This document shows, piece by piece, positions 16,447-26,569 of a stretch of 64,000 nucleotides of DNA. A program made the position numbers and the translations under genes. Position 1 is the stretch's first letter; each line of letters opens with the position of its first letter. This DNA is from Iamia majanohamensis. GTDB taxonomy: Bacteria; Actinomycetota; Acidimicrobiia; Acidimicrobiales; Iamiaceae. A model generated the notes under the pieces. That model was not told where the DNA came from. It did not search any database and saw only the letters and a program-made list of their open reading frames with translations. The DNA lies in assembly GCF_028532485.1 (NCBI RefSeq), contig NZ_CP116942.1, positions 3,968,001-4,032,000 of the forward strand, in the 5' to 3' direction.

Positions 16447-17106
16447 GTGCGCATCGGTGTCTTCCTCCTCGACGACCACGAGGTGGTCCGTCGGGGGATG
16501 GGCGACCTCATCGAGGCCGAGGACGACCTCACGGTGGTGGGCGAGGCCGGCACGGCCGAGGCCGCGCTGGCCCGCATCCCTGCGACCAGGCCGCAGGTCG
16601 CGGTGCTCGACGTCCGCCTGCCCGACGGGAACGGGATCGAGGTCTGCCGCCAGGTCCGCTCGGACCACCCCGAGGTGGCCTGCCTGGTGCTCACGTCCTT
16701 CGCCGACGACGACGCCCTGGCCGCCGCGATCGTCGCCGGCGCGGCCGGGTTCGTGCTCAAGCAGGTGCGGGGCAACGACATCATCGACGCCATCCGGCGG
16801 GTGGCGCAGGGCGAGACGCTGATCGACCCCACGCTGACCTCCCGGGTCCTCGACCGCATGCGCCGGGCCGACGAGGAGGCCCACGAGCGCGACCGGCTGA
16901 CGCCCCAGGAGAACCGCATCCTCGACCTCATCGGCGAGGGCAAGACGAACCGCCAGATCGGCGAGGAGCTGTTCCTGGCCGAGAAGACGGTCAAGAACTA
17001 CGTGTCCAACCTGCTGGCCAAGCTGGGCATGAGCCGCCGCACCGAGGCCGCGGCCTACGCCGCCCGCCTCGACGAGCGCCGGCGGCACCGACCCGCCCTC
17101 GGGTAG
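16447..17106 (+). CDS. NarL/FixJ-family response regulator, DosR-like
   Basis: A 219-residue regulator close to mycobacterial DosR. Receiver: LLDDHEVVRRGM, phospho-acceptor D55 in AVLDVRLPDGNGIE, K105. LuxR-type HTH: LTPQENRILDLIGEGKTNRQIGEELFLAEKTVKNYV. K180, K183 and N184 align with DosR K179, K182 and N183, the base-contacting residues, so the same DNA motif is expected, and six such boxes lie within 12 kb. The GTG at 16447 lacks a clear ribosome site. The cognate kinase is divergently encoded. Confidence 0.93.
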   Translation: MRIGVFLLDDHEVVRRGMGDLIEAEDDLTVVGEAGTAEAALARIPATRPQVAVLDVRLPDGNGIEVCRQVRSDHPEVACLVLTSFADDDALAAAIVAGAAGFVLKQVRGNDIIDAIRRVAQGETLIDPTLTSRVLDRMRRADEEAHERDRLTPQENRILDLIGEGKTNRQIGEELFLAEKTVKNYVSNLLAKLGMSRRTEAAAYAARLDERRRHRPALG

Positions 17107-17127
17107 GCCGGCTCCACCGACGGCCGC

Positions 17128-17145
17128 CGGGACCTTCGCCCCTGG
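17128..17145 (+). promoter_or_regulatory. DosR-type box for PPOX paralog 3
   Basis: CGGGACCTTCGCCCCTGG keeps GGGAC-N4-GCCCC. It ends 24 nt before the ATG at 17170 and lies just after the regulator's own stop codon. Confidence 0.7.
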
Positions 17146-17169
17146 CGCCCGCCCTCCGGGGGGCAGACG

Positions 17170-17634
17170 ATGACGGTGACGCCGAGGCTCCTGCCCGGAG
17201 CCGGACCCGAGGAGGCGATCGTGTTCCCCGTCGAGCAGCAGGCACCCCACCGACTGGACCGGGAGGAGTGCCTCCGCCTGCTCGCCGTGGAGGACGTGGG
17301 CCGGCTGGCCCTGACCCAGGGCCGGGCCCCGGCCATCTTCCCCGTCAACTACGCGCTCGACGGCGAGGCCGTCGTCTTCCGCACCGCCGAGGGCACCAAG
17401 CTCGCCCACGGCGACCGGGCTGCGGCCGCCTTCGAGATCGACGGCCTCGACCGCGAGGAACGCCGCGGGTGGAGCGTCGTGGTCACCGGGCGGCTCGAGG
17501 AGATCACCGACCCCGAGACCCTGGAGCGGGTGCACGGCCTCGGCATCCGGCCCTGGGCCGACGGCCCCAGGGGCCACTGGATGCGCCTCCTGCCCGGGAT
17601 CATCACCGGCCGCCGGGTCGGGCGGGCGGGGTGA
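17170..17634 (+). CDS. PPOX-fold flavoprotein, paralog 3
   Basis: A 154-residue third member: HRLDREECLRLLAVEDVGRLALTQGRAPAIFPVNYALDG, then FRTAEGTKLAHGDRAAAAFEID and GWSVVVTGRLEEI. It is related to the genes at 14240 and 14790. Its extra 20 N-terminal residues are not matched by the other two; a GTG at 17221 would remove most of them, but the ATG at 17170 fits better with the upstream box. It sits between the DosR-like gene and cydA. Confidence 0.83.
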   Translation: MTVTPRLLPGAGPEEAIVFPVEQQAPHRLDREECLRLLAVEDVGRLALTQGRAPAIFPVNYALDGEAVVFRTAEGTKLAHGDRAAAAFEIDGLDREERRGWSVVVTGRLEEITDPETLERVHGLGIRPWADGPRGHWMRLLPGIITGRRVGRAG

Positions 17635-17653
17635 CCGACGCCATCTCCCAGGC

Positions 17654-17669
17654 GGGGACCAAGGTCCCT
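17654..17669 (+). promoter_or_regulatory. DosR-type box upstream of cydA
   Basis: GGGGACCAAGGTCCCT contains GGGACC-AA-GGTCCC, the most symmetric site in the window, with GGGAC-N4-GTCCC as in mycobacterial boxes. It lies 73 nt before the cydA GTG, leaving room for a promoter and leader. Confidence 0.8.
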
Positions 17670-17742
17670 ACCTGACGCTCGGAGCGATCCGTACCGTCCC
17701 CCTCGGCGGCCGATCCCCGGCCGTGACCGGAGAGGAGACGCC

Positions 17743-19227
17743 GTGGACGTGGTCACCCTGGCCCGCTGGCAGTTCGGGATCACGACCGTCTACCACTTCT
17801 TGATGGTGCCCCTGACCATCGGGCTGTCGCTCGTGGTCGCCTGGTTCCAGACCCGCTGGCACCGCACCGGCGACGAGGCCTACCTGCGCCTCACCCGCTT
17901 CTTCGGGAAGCTGTTCCTCATCAACTTCGCCATGGGCGTGGTGACCGGGATCGTGCAGGAGTTCCAGTTCGGCATGGCCTGGGCCTCCTACTCGCGCTTC
18001 GTGGGCGACGTGTTCGGCGCCCCCCTCGCCATGGAGGCGCTGGTCGCCTTCTTCCTCGAGTCCACGTTCCTCGGCCTCTGGGTCTTCGGCTGGGACCGGC
18101 TCCCGCCCCGGGTCCACCTGGCCACCATCTGGGCCGCGGCGATCGGCACCGTGCTCTCCGCCTACTTCATCGTGGCCGCCAACTCCTGGATGCAGCACCC
18201 CGTGGGCGTGCGCTTCGACCGGGCGACCGGCCGGGCCGAGCTGACCGACATCGGCGCGGTGCTGACCAACCCCACCACCCTGGCGGCCTACCCCCACGTC
18301 ATCGCGGGGGCGATCCTCACCGCCGCCGTGTTCGTCGGGGGCATCTCGGCCTGGCTCCTGGCGAGGGACGAGGGCGTGCCCGAGGACGACCGGGGCGCGC
18401 TGCGCCGGGCCGTGCGGGGGTCGATCGCCCTCACCTTCGTCGCCGGCCTCGCCGTGGGGGTCAGCGGCCACTTCCAGACCCGCCTCATGTTCGAGCAGCA
18501 GCCGATGAAGATGGCTGCAGCCGAGGCCCTCTGCGACACCGAGGTGGGCCCCGGCCTCTCGGTCTTCGCCGTCGGCGACGTCTCCGCCGAGTGCGACGTC
18601 CGCAGCGCGGTCGTGCCCAAGGCCCTGTCGCTGCTCGCCACCGACACCACCGACGCCGAGATCAGCGGCGTGCGGGACCTGAACGTCGAGTACGCCGAGC
18701 GCTACGGCGAGGGCGACTACCGCCCCAACCTGATCGTCGCCTACTGGGGGTTCCGGGCCATGATCCTCTTCGGCGCCATCGCCGCCGTCGGCGCCGCGGT
18801 GGCCTGGTGGCTCACCCGGGGCGGGCGCGACCTCCCCCGGCGGCGGTGGGTGCGGCGCACCTCCCTCGCCGTCATCGCCACACCGTTCCTCGCCAACGCG
18901 GCCGGATGGATCTTCACCGAGATGGGTCGCCAGCCGTGGGTGGTGGCCCCCAACCTCGACGGCATCCCCGAGGTCCGCCTCCTCACCGCGGAGGCCGTGT
19001 CCTCCAGCGTCTCGGGCTGGATGGTCCTCACCACCCTCGTCGGCTTCACGCTCGTCTACGCCGCCCTGATGGTCGTCGAGGTCGTGCTGCTGCGGCGCTA
19101 CGTGCGGGCCGGCCTGGCCGGGACCGACGCCCCGGTGCCGGGTGCCGGCGACGAGGACGAGGACGACGGCGACGAGCCCCCGACCACCGACGACGAGGCG
19201 GACCGCGTGCTCGCCTTCGCCTACTGA
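17743..19227 (+). CDS. cydA: Cytochrome bd oxidase subunit I
   Basis: The 494-residue heme-bearing subunit of quinol oxidase bd. LARWQFGITTVYHFLMVPLTI contains H18, the counterpart of the heme b595 ligand, followed by EFQFGMAWASYSRFVGDVFG and the FFLESTFLG helix. MGRQPWVV marks the region of the heme b558 methionine. The Q-loop is of the short type. The last 30 residues are strikingly acidic (DEDEDDGDE), not typical of CydA. GTG start. First gene of a cydA-cydB-cydDC run with 11- and 3-bp gaps; a DosR-type box lies upstream. Confidence 0.95.
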   Translation: MDVVTLARWQFGITTVYHFLMVPLTIGLSLVVAWFQTRWHRTGDEAYLRLTRFFGKLFLINFAMGVVTGIVQEFQFGMAWASYSRFVGDVFGAPLAMEALVAFFLESTFLGLWVFGWDRLPPRVHLATIWAAAIGTVLSAYFIVAANSWMQHPVGVRFDRATGRAELTDIGAVLTNPTTLAAYPHVIAGAILTAAVFVGGISAWLLARDEGVPEDDRGALRRAVRGSIALTFVAGLAVGVSGHFQTRLMFEQQPMKMAAAEALCDTEVGPGLSVFAVGDVSAECDVRSAVVPKALSLLATDTTDAEISGVRDLNVEYAERYGEGDYRPNLIVAYWGFRAMILFGAIAAVGAAVAWWLTRGGRDLPRRRWVRRTSLAVIATPFLANAAGWIFTEMGRQPWVVAPNLDGIPEVRLLTAEAVSSSVSGWMVLTTLVGFTLVYAALMVVEVVLLRRYVRAGLAGTDAPVPGAGDEDEDDGDEPPTTDDEADRVLAFAY

Positions 19228-19238
19228 CAGGAGCCGAC

Positions 19239-20255
<1,017 letters not shown>

Positions 20256-20258
20256 GCG

Positions 20259-23200
20259 GTGGCGGCACCGGTCCCCCACCGGGGCGGCCCCCTCGACCGA
20301 CGGGTCCTCGGGCTCAGCGGGGCGCTGCGCACCCACCTGCTGGTGAGCGGTGCGGCCGCCGTCGCCGTGGCCGTCGCCGTGCTGGTGCAGGCCGAGGCCG
20401 TCAGCCGGCTGCTGCCGGAGCTGGTGGACGGTCGGGGCGCTGCCGTCGCACCCCTCGTCGCCGCACTGGTGGTCGTGGCCCTGGTCCGGGGCGCCGCCGC
20501 CGCGGTGACCGACCGCTCGGCCACCCGGGCCCTGCTCGCGACCCGGACCTCGGTCCGCCGGAGGGTCCTTGACCGCCTCCTGGCGCTCCGGCCCGAGGCC
20601 CGGGCGCACCTCGGCCCGGGCCGGGTCGCCGCCCTCTCCGGGCCCGCCCTCGACGCCCTGGACCCGTGGGTCCGCGCCTACCTGCCCGCCCTGGTGCTCG
20701 CCGTCGTCGTCCCCCTGGCCGCCGGCGCCCGGATCCTCGGCGCCGACCCGGTGTCGGCGGCGGTGCTGCTCGCGGTCGTGCCTCTCGTGCCCCTGTTCAT
20801 GGTCCTCATCGGGAGGGCCACCGAGGTCCAGGCCGCGGGCCGGTGGGAGGCGCTGCGCCGCCTGGGCGACCGCTTCCTCGACACCCTGGAGGGGATGCCG
20901 ACCCTCCGGTTGTTCGGCCGGGCCGACGGCCAGGCCGAGCGCATCCGGGCGGTGACCGAGCAGTACCGGCGCACCACCCTGCGCACGTTGCGGGTCGCGT
21001 TCCTCTCGGCCCTCGTGCTCGAGCTCCTGGCCACCCTCTCGGTCGCCCTGGTGGCCGTGTCGCTGGGCGTGCGCCTGACCGAGGGCGGCATCGACCTGGG
21101 CACGGCCCTGCTGGTGCTGGTGCTCGCCCCCGAGTGCCTCCTCCCCCTCCGCCGGGTCGGCGCCGCCCACCACGCCGCCGCATCGGGCACCGACGCGGCC
21201 GACGAGGTCCACCGGGCCCTCGCCCTGCCGACGGTCGCCGAGGGCCGGGAGGCCGTGCCCGGGCCGGCCCCCCTGGTGGCCGCCGGCGTCACCGTCGCCG
21301 ACCCGGCGCGGGGCACCCGGCTGGCACCGACGGACCTCCGGGTCGCCCCCGGCGAGCTGGTCGCCGTCACCGGGCCCAGCGGGGCCGGCAAGTCGACCCT
21401 CCTCGACGTCCTGCGCGGCGCCCTCGCCCCCGATCGGGGCACGGTCCACCTGGGTCGGGTGGACGTCACCGCGCTGCCCCTCACCGCCCGGGCCGCCGCC
21501 CTCGCCTGGGTGCCCCAGGCCCCGCACGCCCCCGGCGCCACCGCGGCCGATGCCGCCGCCCTCGGCCACCCGGACGGCCCCGTCACCGAGGCCGCGGTGG
21601 CCCTGGCCCTCGACCAGCTGGGCCTGGCCCCCGTCGCCGGGCAGGCGCCGCGGACCCTCTCGGGCGGGCAGCGGCGGCGCCTGGCCCTGGCCCGGGCCCT
21701 CGTCGGCGTCCGCCTGGGGACGGTCCGCCACCTGCTGGTCGACGAGCCCACCGCCCAGCTCGACGACGCCAGCGCGGCCGCGGTCGTGGCCGCCCTCCGG
21801 GGCGCGGCCGACGCGGGTGTCGGGGTGGTGGTCGCCACCCACGACCCCGCCGTGGTCGGGGCCGTGGATCGGGAGGTGGGCCTGGTCGGCTCCGTCCCCG
21901 CCGCCCGGGTCGGGGCGGCCGCGTCGCCGGCCCCGAACCCCCCGACGCCGACCCCGACCCGGGCGGGGGCGACGGACGGGACCGCCCCCCTCCCCGTCAC
22001 CTCCGGTGCCGCCCCCGTCGGGACGGTGCGCTGGCTGCTCCGCCTGGCCCGGCCCCGGGCCGGGCGGTTCGCAGCCGCCCACGCCCTCGGGGTCGCGGCC
22101 GAGGCCTGCACCGTGGGGCTGGCCGGCACCGCGGCGTGGCTAGTGGTCCGGGCCGCCGAGCGGCCGTCGTTCGCGTCCCTCGCCGTCGCGGCGGTGGCCG
22201 TGCGCGCCTTCGGCCTGGGCAAGGGCGTGCTCCGCTACGGCGAGCGCCTCGCCTCCCACGACGCCACCCTGCTCCTGCTGGCCGACCTGCGGGCGACGGT
22301 CGTCCGCCGTCTGGCCCGCCTGTCCCCCACCGGGCTGGGCCGGGACCCCCACGGCGACCTCCTGACCCGCCTCGTCGACGACGTCGACCGTCTCCAGGAC
22401 CTCTTCCTCCGGGTGCTCGGCCCGGTGGTGTCGGTGCTGGTGGTGGCGGCCGGCGCAGTGGCCGTGGCCGCGGTGCTCGACCCCGCCGCCGGCGCCGCCC
22501 TGGCCGTCGGCGTCGCGGTCGTCGGCCTCGTCCTCCCGGCCGTCACCCACCGGGCGGCCCGCCGTCGAGGGGTGGCCGTGGCCACCGCACGGGGGGCGGT
22601 GGCCGCCGCCGCCGTCGACCTGGCCGAGCACGCCGAGGAGCTGGTCGCCTGCGGTGGGGTCGCCCGCTGGCGGGACCAGGTCGAGGCCCGGGCCCGCGAC
22701 CTCGACGGCCACGAGCGGGCCCAGGGCCGCACCTCGGCGGCCATCGCCGCCATCGCCGCCGGCGCCCCCGCCCTGGGCACCGCCGCCGTCGTCGCGGCCG
22801 CCGGGCCGGCCGGCGGCGACGTGTCCGGCCCTGTCCTCGGGCTCCTCGTGCTGCTGCCCCTGGCCGTGCTGGAGCTGGCCGCCACGCTGGCGCCGGCCGG
22901 CGACGTGCTGGCCCGGGTGGAGGCCTCCGCCGAGCGGGTGAGGGCCCTGCTCGGACGGCCCGACCCCGTCCCCGAGGCGGTTCACCCGGCGCCGCCACCC
23001 GACCGAGGCGACCTCGACGTCGAGGGGGTGGCCCTGGCCTGGCCCGGCACCGCCCCCCGGGTCGCCGGCGTCGACCTGCGGGTGGCCGAGGGGGAGCGGG
23101 TGGTCGTCCGGGGCCCGAGCGGGTCGGGCAAGTCCACCGTCGCCGCCGGCCTGGTGCGGTTCCTGCCCCCGACGGCGGGCACCTACGCCGTGGGGGGCGC

Positions 23201-23717
23201 CCCGGCGGGGGACCTCGGCGGGGAGGGCGTGCGCCGCACCGTCACCTGGTGCCCCCAGGACCCGTGGTTCGCCGACTCCACCCTGGCCGACAACCTCCGG
23301 ATCGCCCGGCCCGACGCCACCGACGAGGAGATGTGGGACGCCCTGGCCGTGGTCCACCTCGACCGCTGGGCCCGTGCCCTCCCACACGGGCTGGCCACGC
23401 GCCTGGACCGCGACGCCTCGGCGATGAGCGGTGGCGAGCGCCAGCGCCTGGCCCTGGCCCGGGCGCTGCTCGGCGGCCAACGGGCCGTCGTGCTCGACGA
23501 GCCCACCTCCCACCTGGACGGGCCGACGGCGTCGGCCGTCCTCGGCGACCTGCTCCACGCCACCCGGGACCGGGCCGTCGTGCTCATCGCCCACGGCACG
23601 GAGGGCGCCGGCCTCGGGCGCGAGCACCGGGTCGTCCCCACCCCCCGGGGCCCCGCCCGCTGGGACACCACGGTCGACGACACCCCCGCCGGGGACCCCG
23701 GCACCCCCACGTCCTGA
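20259..23717 (+). CDS. cydDC: Fused CydD-CydC ABC exporter (thiol exporter for bd oxidase assembly)
   Basis: An 1152-residue fusion of two ABC half-transporters. The CydD half (about 1-570) has Walker A TGPSGAGKST near 370, LSGGQRRR and DEPTAQLDD. The CydC half (about 590-1152) has Walker A GPSGSGKST near 951, MSGGERQR and DEPTSHLD. A Pro/Ala/Thr linker joins them. In E. coli, separate CydD and CydC export glutathione and cysteine for bd oxidase assembly; fused forms occur in actinomycetes such as Streptomyces. GTG start 3 bp after cydB. Confidence 0.92.
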   Translation: MAAPVPHRGGPLDRRVLGLSGALRTHLLVSGAAAVAVAVAVLVQAEAVSRLLPELVDGRGAAVAPLVAALVVVALVRGAAAAVTDRSATRALLATRTSVRRRVLDRLLALRPEARAHLGPGRVAALSGPALDALDPWVRAYLPALVLAVVVPLAAGARILGADPVSAAVLLAVVPLVPLFMVLIGRATEVQAAGRWEALRRLGDRFLDTLEGMPTLRLFGRADGQAERIRAVTEQYRRTTLRTLRVAFLSALVLELLATLSVALVAVSLGVRLTEGGIDLGTALLVLVLAPECLLPLRRVGAAHHAAASGTDAADEVHRALALPTVAEGREAVPGPAPLVAAGVTVADPARGTRLAPTDLRVAPGELVAVTGPSGAGKSTLLDVLRGALAPDRGTVHLGRVDVTALPLTARAAALAWVPQAPHAPGATAADAAALGHPDGPVTEAAVALALDQLGLAPVAGQAPRTLSGGQRRRLALARALVGVRLGTVRHLLVDEPTAQLDDASAAAVVAALRGAADAGVGVVVATHDPAVVGAVDREVGLVGSVPAARVGAAASPAPNPPTPTPTRAGATDGTAPLPVTSGAAPVGTVRWLLRLARPRAGRFAAAHALGVAAEACTVGLAGTAAWLVVRAAERPSFASLAVAAVAVRAFGLGKGVLRYGERLASHDATLLLLADLRATVVRRLARLSPTGLGRDPHGDLLTRLVDDVDRLQDLFLRVLGPVVSVLVVAAGAVAVAAVLDPAAGAALAVGVAVVGLVLPAVTHRAARRRGVAVATARGAVAAAAVDLAEHAEELVACGGVARWRDQVEARARDLDGHERAQGRTSAAIAAIAAGAPALGTAAVVAAAGPAGGDVSGPVLGLLVLLPLAVLELAATLAPAGDVLARVEASAERVRALLGRPDPVPEAVHPAPPPDRGDLDVEGVALAWPGTAPRVAGVDLRVAEGERVVVRGPSGSGKSTVAAGLVRFLPPTAGTYAVGGAPAGDLGGEGVRRTVTWCPQDPWFADSTLADNLRIARPDATDEEMWDALAVVHLDRWARALPHGLATRLDRDASAMSGGERQRLALARALLGGQRAVVLDEPTSHLDGPTASAVLGDLLHATRDRAVVLIAHGTEGAGLGREHRVVPTPRGPARWDTTVDDTPAGDPGTPTS

Positions 23718-23736
23718 GCCCGGCCACCGCACCGAG

Positions 23737-23803
23737 GAGGCGCTCGGGCGGCGACGCGCCCCGGGCCGCGCCTCGAGACCGGTGCGAGGCGCCGGAGCGC
23801 CTC
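23737..23803. terminator. Convergent-junction hairpin
   Basis: GAGGCGCTC (23737-23745) pairs with GAGCGCCTC (23795-23803) over 9 bp around a GC-rich 49-nt interior. It lies between the convergent cydDC and CoA-binding genes, so it may terminate both; the long loop makes this less certain. Confidence 0.45.
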
Positions 23804-23810
23804 GTCCTGG

Positions 23811-24293
23811 TCAGCTGCGGGCGACGTCGCCCCGGAGGTGCCGGGCGGCCCGGTGCACCTTGTGGAACCAGCCGACGGGCTCCAGGAACATGAGCGGGCA
23901 GGCGCCGGCGACGACGTCGATGTCGTGCTCCCGGCAGAGCCTCACGGCGTCGTCGGACAGGGCGCCCGGTCCTCCGAGGCCCTTGAACAGCCAGACGTGG
24001 TCGACGCCGAGGTCGAGGCAGTCGCGCACCACCTCGGTGGCGGCCTCGGCACTGGTCATGACGACCACGCCGTCGAGGTCGCCGGGCACGTCGGCCAGGG
24101 TGCGGTGGCACGGCTGGCCGGCCACCGGGCCACTGGTCGGGTGGACGGCGACGACGTCGTAGCCGTGATCGGCGAGGGCCTCCACGATGGTGCGGCCGAA
24201 GCTCGACGACTCGTCCGAGGCGCCCACGACGGCGAGGCGGTGGCCGGCGAGGAACCCGTCGACCGAGGCGGGGGTGATGGTGAGGGTCTCCAT
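23811..24293 (-). CDS. CoA-binding domain protein (CoA_binding_2, YccU-like)
   Basis: A 160-residue single Rossmann domain: LAVVGASDESSSFGRTIVEALADHGYDVVAVHP, then DLDGVVVMTSAEAATEVVRDCLDLGVDHVWLFKG, ending in CPLMFLEPVGWFHKVHR. Single-domain CoA-binding proteins relate to the succinyl-CoA synthetase alpha subunit and are DosR-regulon neighbours in some actinomycetes (my inference). A DosR-type box lies 33 nt upstream of the ATG. Confidence 0.87.
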   Translation of the reverse strand: METLTITPASVDGFLAGHRLAVVGASDESSSFGRTIVEALADHGYDVVAVHPTSGPVAGQPCHRTLADVPGDLDGVVVMTSAEAATEVVRDCLDLGVDHVWLFKGLGGPGALSDDAVRLCREHDIDVVAGACPLMFLEPVGWFHKVHRAARHLRGDVARS

Positions 24294-24326
24294 GCCCCCA
24301 TCGTCCGCTCAGGCCGATCCGTCGGG

Positions 24327-24344
24327 CAGGGCCGAAGGTCCCTG
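24327..24344 (-). promoter_or_regulatory. DosR-type box upstream of the CoA-binding gene
   Basis: On the minus strand it reads CAGGGACCTTCGGCCCTG with GGGAC-N4-GGCCC, the same core as the USP box. It ends 33 nt from the ATG at 24293. Confidence 0.8.
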
Positions 24345-24440
24345 AGCCGACGTCGCCCCCGGAGCAGGCGGACCCGCCCACCAGGCGATGGGGGGATCCC
24401 CGGATGGTCACCACCCGCTCGCAGGATCACCTTGGGACCC

Positions 24441-25034
24441 ATGTCGATCCGCTGGCGCCACGCGCTGCTGATGCTCGTGTGCGCAGCCGTCGTCGGCGCC
24501 AAGGCGGCGCAGCTCTCCCTCTGGCCCGACCCCGGCGGCGTGGCGCTGGTCCCGGGGCTGGTCCGCCAGCTGGCGATCGTCGCCGCGCTCGTCGCGGCGC
24601 TGGCGCTGCTCACCGACCTCCGGCCCGCACCTCCGTCCCCGGCGCGCACGGGGTCCTGGCTGGTCGCCATCATTGCGCTCGCCGCCGTGCTCGGGCAGGC
24701 GGGCTCGCCCCCCGGCCTCTCACTCGCCACCCTCGTCGTGGTGACCGCGATCGGCGAGGAGGTGGTCTTCCGAGGGCTCCTGCCTGCGCTGGGTCGGGCG
24801 CTCGACCTCTCGAGCCGCCGATCGGACCACGTCGCTGCGGCCACCTTCGGGCTCTGGCACCTGCCCGACGGCTGGGCCTCCGGGCCCCTCGTCGCCGCGG
24901 GTGTCGTCGCCCTCACGACGACGGCTGCGCTGGGTGTTCTCGTCCCGATGCGACGCCGGTGCGGGACCGTGCTGGCCCCCGCGTTCGTCCACGCCTCGGC
25001 CAACGGGATCGGCCTGCTCGCAACGACGTGGTGA
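24441..25034 (+). CDS. CPBP-family intramembrane metalloprotease
   Basis: A 197-residue membrane protein with about five or six hydrophobic spans. Its motifs fit the CAAX-protease/bacteriocin-processing (CPBP, Abi) family: AIGEEVVFRGLLPAL (EExxxR), FGLWHLPDG (FxxxH) and HASANG (HxxxN). The substrate is unknown; relatives process prenylated peptides or give self-immunity to bacteriocins. The start ATG at 24441 has no strong ribosome site. It is the last gene before the low-GC island begins at 25117. Confidence 0.85.
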   Translation: MSIRWRHALLMLVCAAVVGAKAAQLSLWPDPGGVALVPGLVRQLAIVAALVAALALLTDLRPAPPSPARTGSWLVAIIALAAVLGQAGSPPGLSLATLVVVTAIGEEVVFRGLLPALGRALDLSSRRSDHVAAATFGLWHLPDGWASGPLVAAGVVALTTTAALGVLVPMRRRCGTVLAPAFVHASANGIGLLATTW

Positions 25035-25116
25035 CCGGTGCCGGTGCGGGGGCGGGCTGCTTTCGCCCTCCCGGCGACCCGGTCCCGAACGACGGCACGG
25101 AGTGCGGTCGGCCCCG

Positions 25117-25128
25117 CAGATGTCGTAG
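25117..25128. repeat. Left copy of a 12-bp direct repeat (candidate att site)
   Basis: CAGATGTCGTAG, identical to 27492-27503 at the 3' end of glnA; the match continues with one mismatch for three more bases (14 of 15). Base composition changes to lower GC immediately to the right. Confidence 0.5.
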
Positions 25129-25626
25129 AAGTGAGCTGAGGTTGTCCGGATCTGCGCTGGCCCTGACAAAAAGTCGCTTGATCTGCGGTTTCATGCAAAG
25201 GCGTCCCGTCGAGCATTGGCCCGTCCTCATCCATTTCGTGGAGCTGGTGAGGGGCTGGCCCCTCGAGACGTTGTGGGAAACATCTGCTCACCCGACCTCG
25301 AGCACGACCGCCCACCCAGCCGCCATCCACACGGCGCACCCAGACCACGAGCCGGAGCCACGCGGCACCCGACCTCTATCGTCCACGTTCCCCAGAGCGA
25401 CAGATCAAGTCGGCCCACACTTGCAGGTTCGCCTTCGGGGGAGCCTGCGGCAGGTTCGCGCTCACCCCTTCGCTCGCTGCGGCAACCACGGAATGGACCC
25501 GTCTGTCACGGGTATCGATCTGGATCGGGCGACCGTCAGGCGCCGCAATCACCGCGCCGCGCTGCTGCGGGCCCCCTTGCGAGACGCCAGGTTGCGTCCC
25601 AGCGCTCGGGCCGGTCGGTTGTGTAC

Positions 25627-25650
25627 TTGCGCAATCGAAGTCAGACTTCG
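25627..25650. promoter_or_regulatory. Operator-like palindromes before the XRE gene
   Basis: TTGCGCAA (25627-25634) is followed at once by CGAAGTCAGACTTCG (25636-25650), a 6+3+6 inverted repeat. They end 4 bp before the XRE ATG. TTGCGCAA recurs in the promoter of the DUF3892 gene, suggesting one repressor acts at both. Confidence 0.6.
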
Positions 25651-25654
25651 TGCC

Positions 25655-25942
25655 ATGGCCCCGGACACGCTTGGACAACGAGTGAGGCGCGAGCGACTCG
25701 CACGACAGATCACGCAGCGGGAGCTTGCCGGAGCGATCGACGTGGGCGTGCCTTACATCTCGAAGATCGAGGCCGATCGCGAGACTCCCGCAGACGACAA
25801 GATCACGAAGCTTGCAAGAGCACTCGATATCGAGCCGGACGAACTGCTGCTCACTGCTCGCCGTGTCCCAGCCGACGTCTTGGAACGTCTTGCGTCCGAC
25901 CCGGCCCGAGGGCTCGAGTTCTTGCGGACCTGGAAGGACTAG
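25655..25942 (+). CDS. XRE-family transcriptional regulator
   Basis: A 95-residue Cro/C1-type repressor: residues 5-62 form the HTH (LGQRVRRERLARQITQRELAGAIDVGVPYISKIEADRE, then DKITKLARALDIEPDELLL). The ATG at 25655 gives the usual short N-terminus. Its stop overlaps the start of the ImmA/IrrE peptidase (TAGTG), so the two are translationally coupled. Such pairs (ImmR-ImmA, DdrO-IrrE) couple a repressor to a protease that cleaves it on a signal. GC content is below that of the flanking chromosome. Confidence 0.9.
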   Translation: MAPDTLGQRVRRERLARQITQRELAGAIDVGVPYISKIEADRETPADDKITKLARALDIEPDELLLTARRVPADVLERLASDPARGLEFLRTWKD

Positions 25943-26562
25943 TGGCCCGGCGCACATTCCCGCGTCGGGACGCCGCCCACGGCGTGACGGCAAGTCACGT
26001 TCTGGCGAAACACTCGGCTCAGACTGGGTGGGTCCCGGCGCTTCCAGTTCCGATCGACATGATCGTTGAGCACACCTACGGGCTCGAGATCCTCTGGGAG
26101 CCGATCGACGAGCCACCCGGGACGAAGGTCCTCGGCGCACTGGCGCCCTCGCTGAAGCGCATCGTGCTCAACGACCGGCATCTCGCCATGTTCGAGGGCT
26201 TCGTCGGGCCTGAGCGCTTCACGCTGGCCCATGAGCTTGCCCACTGGATCTACGACGCCGAGATGTCTGGGCAAGGCACCCTCGACTTCGACACCCCAGA
26301 TCAGACCTTCTGTTATTGGCGCGAAAGTGACTCGATCGATGAGACCACGCGGCTACGCGAGCTGAACGCAAACAAGCTGGCCGCCCATCTGATCCTCCCC
26401 GACGACCTCGTCCGAGCGGCAAACCTCGACCAAGTCCTCGCCAACTTCCGCGACACTGCTCGCCACTGGGGCGTCTCCCTCACGACTCTCCGCATCAAGC
26501 TCGACACACTCGGCCTCCTCGATAGCGGCGATCGCCAGCAGCTCGGGACGCTTGGTCTCTAG
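25942..26562 (+). CDS. ImmA/IrrE-family metallopeptidase
   Basis: A 206-residue zinc peptidase with HELAHWIYD (HExxH, residues about 97-101) and the downstream RELNANKLAAHLILP helix carrying the third-ligand region. The N-terminal part (PVPIDMIVEHTYGLEILWEPID, VLGALAPSLKRIVLND) is typical of the COG2856 family. GTG start in the TAGTG overlap with the XRE stop. The predicted substrate is the upstream repressor, by analogy with ImmA-ImmR and IrrE-DdrO. Confidence 0.92.
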   Translation: MARRTFPRRDAAHGVTASHVLAKHSAQTGWVPALPVPIDMIVEHTYGLEILWEPIDEPPGTKVLGALAPSLKRIVLNDRHLAMFEGFVGPERFTLAHELAHWIYDAEMSGQGTLDFDTPDQTFCYWRESDSIDETTRLRELNANKLAAHLILPDDLVRAANLDQVLANFRDTARHWGVSLTTLRIKLDTLGLLDSGDRQQLGTLGL

Positions 26563-26569
26563 GACAAGG

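Larger units (their letters stand above)
25035..25654. other. Gene-poor left arm of the low-GC island
   Basis: About 620 bp with visibly lower GC than the rest. Open frames cross it, but none gives a recognisable protein or a good start. It holds the left direct repeat (25117-25128) and the operator-like motifs at 25627-25650. It may contain decayed sequence from the island's arrival. Confidence 0.6.

Noticed and set aside
24426-24440. GGGACC-like sequence just before the CPBP protease start
   Set aside because: Only one half-site in the wrong layout, directly at the start codon.
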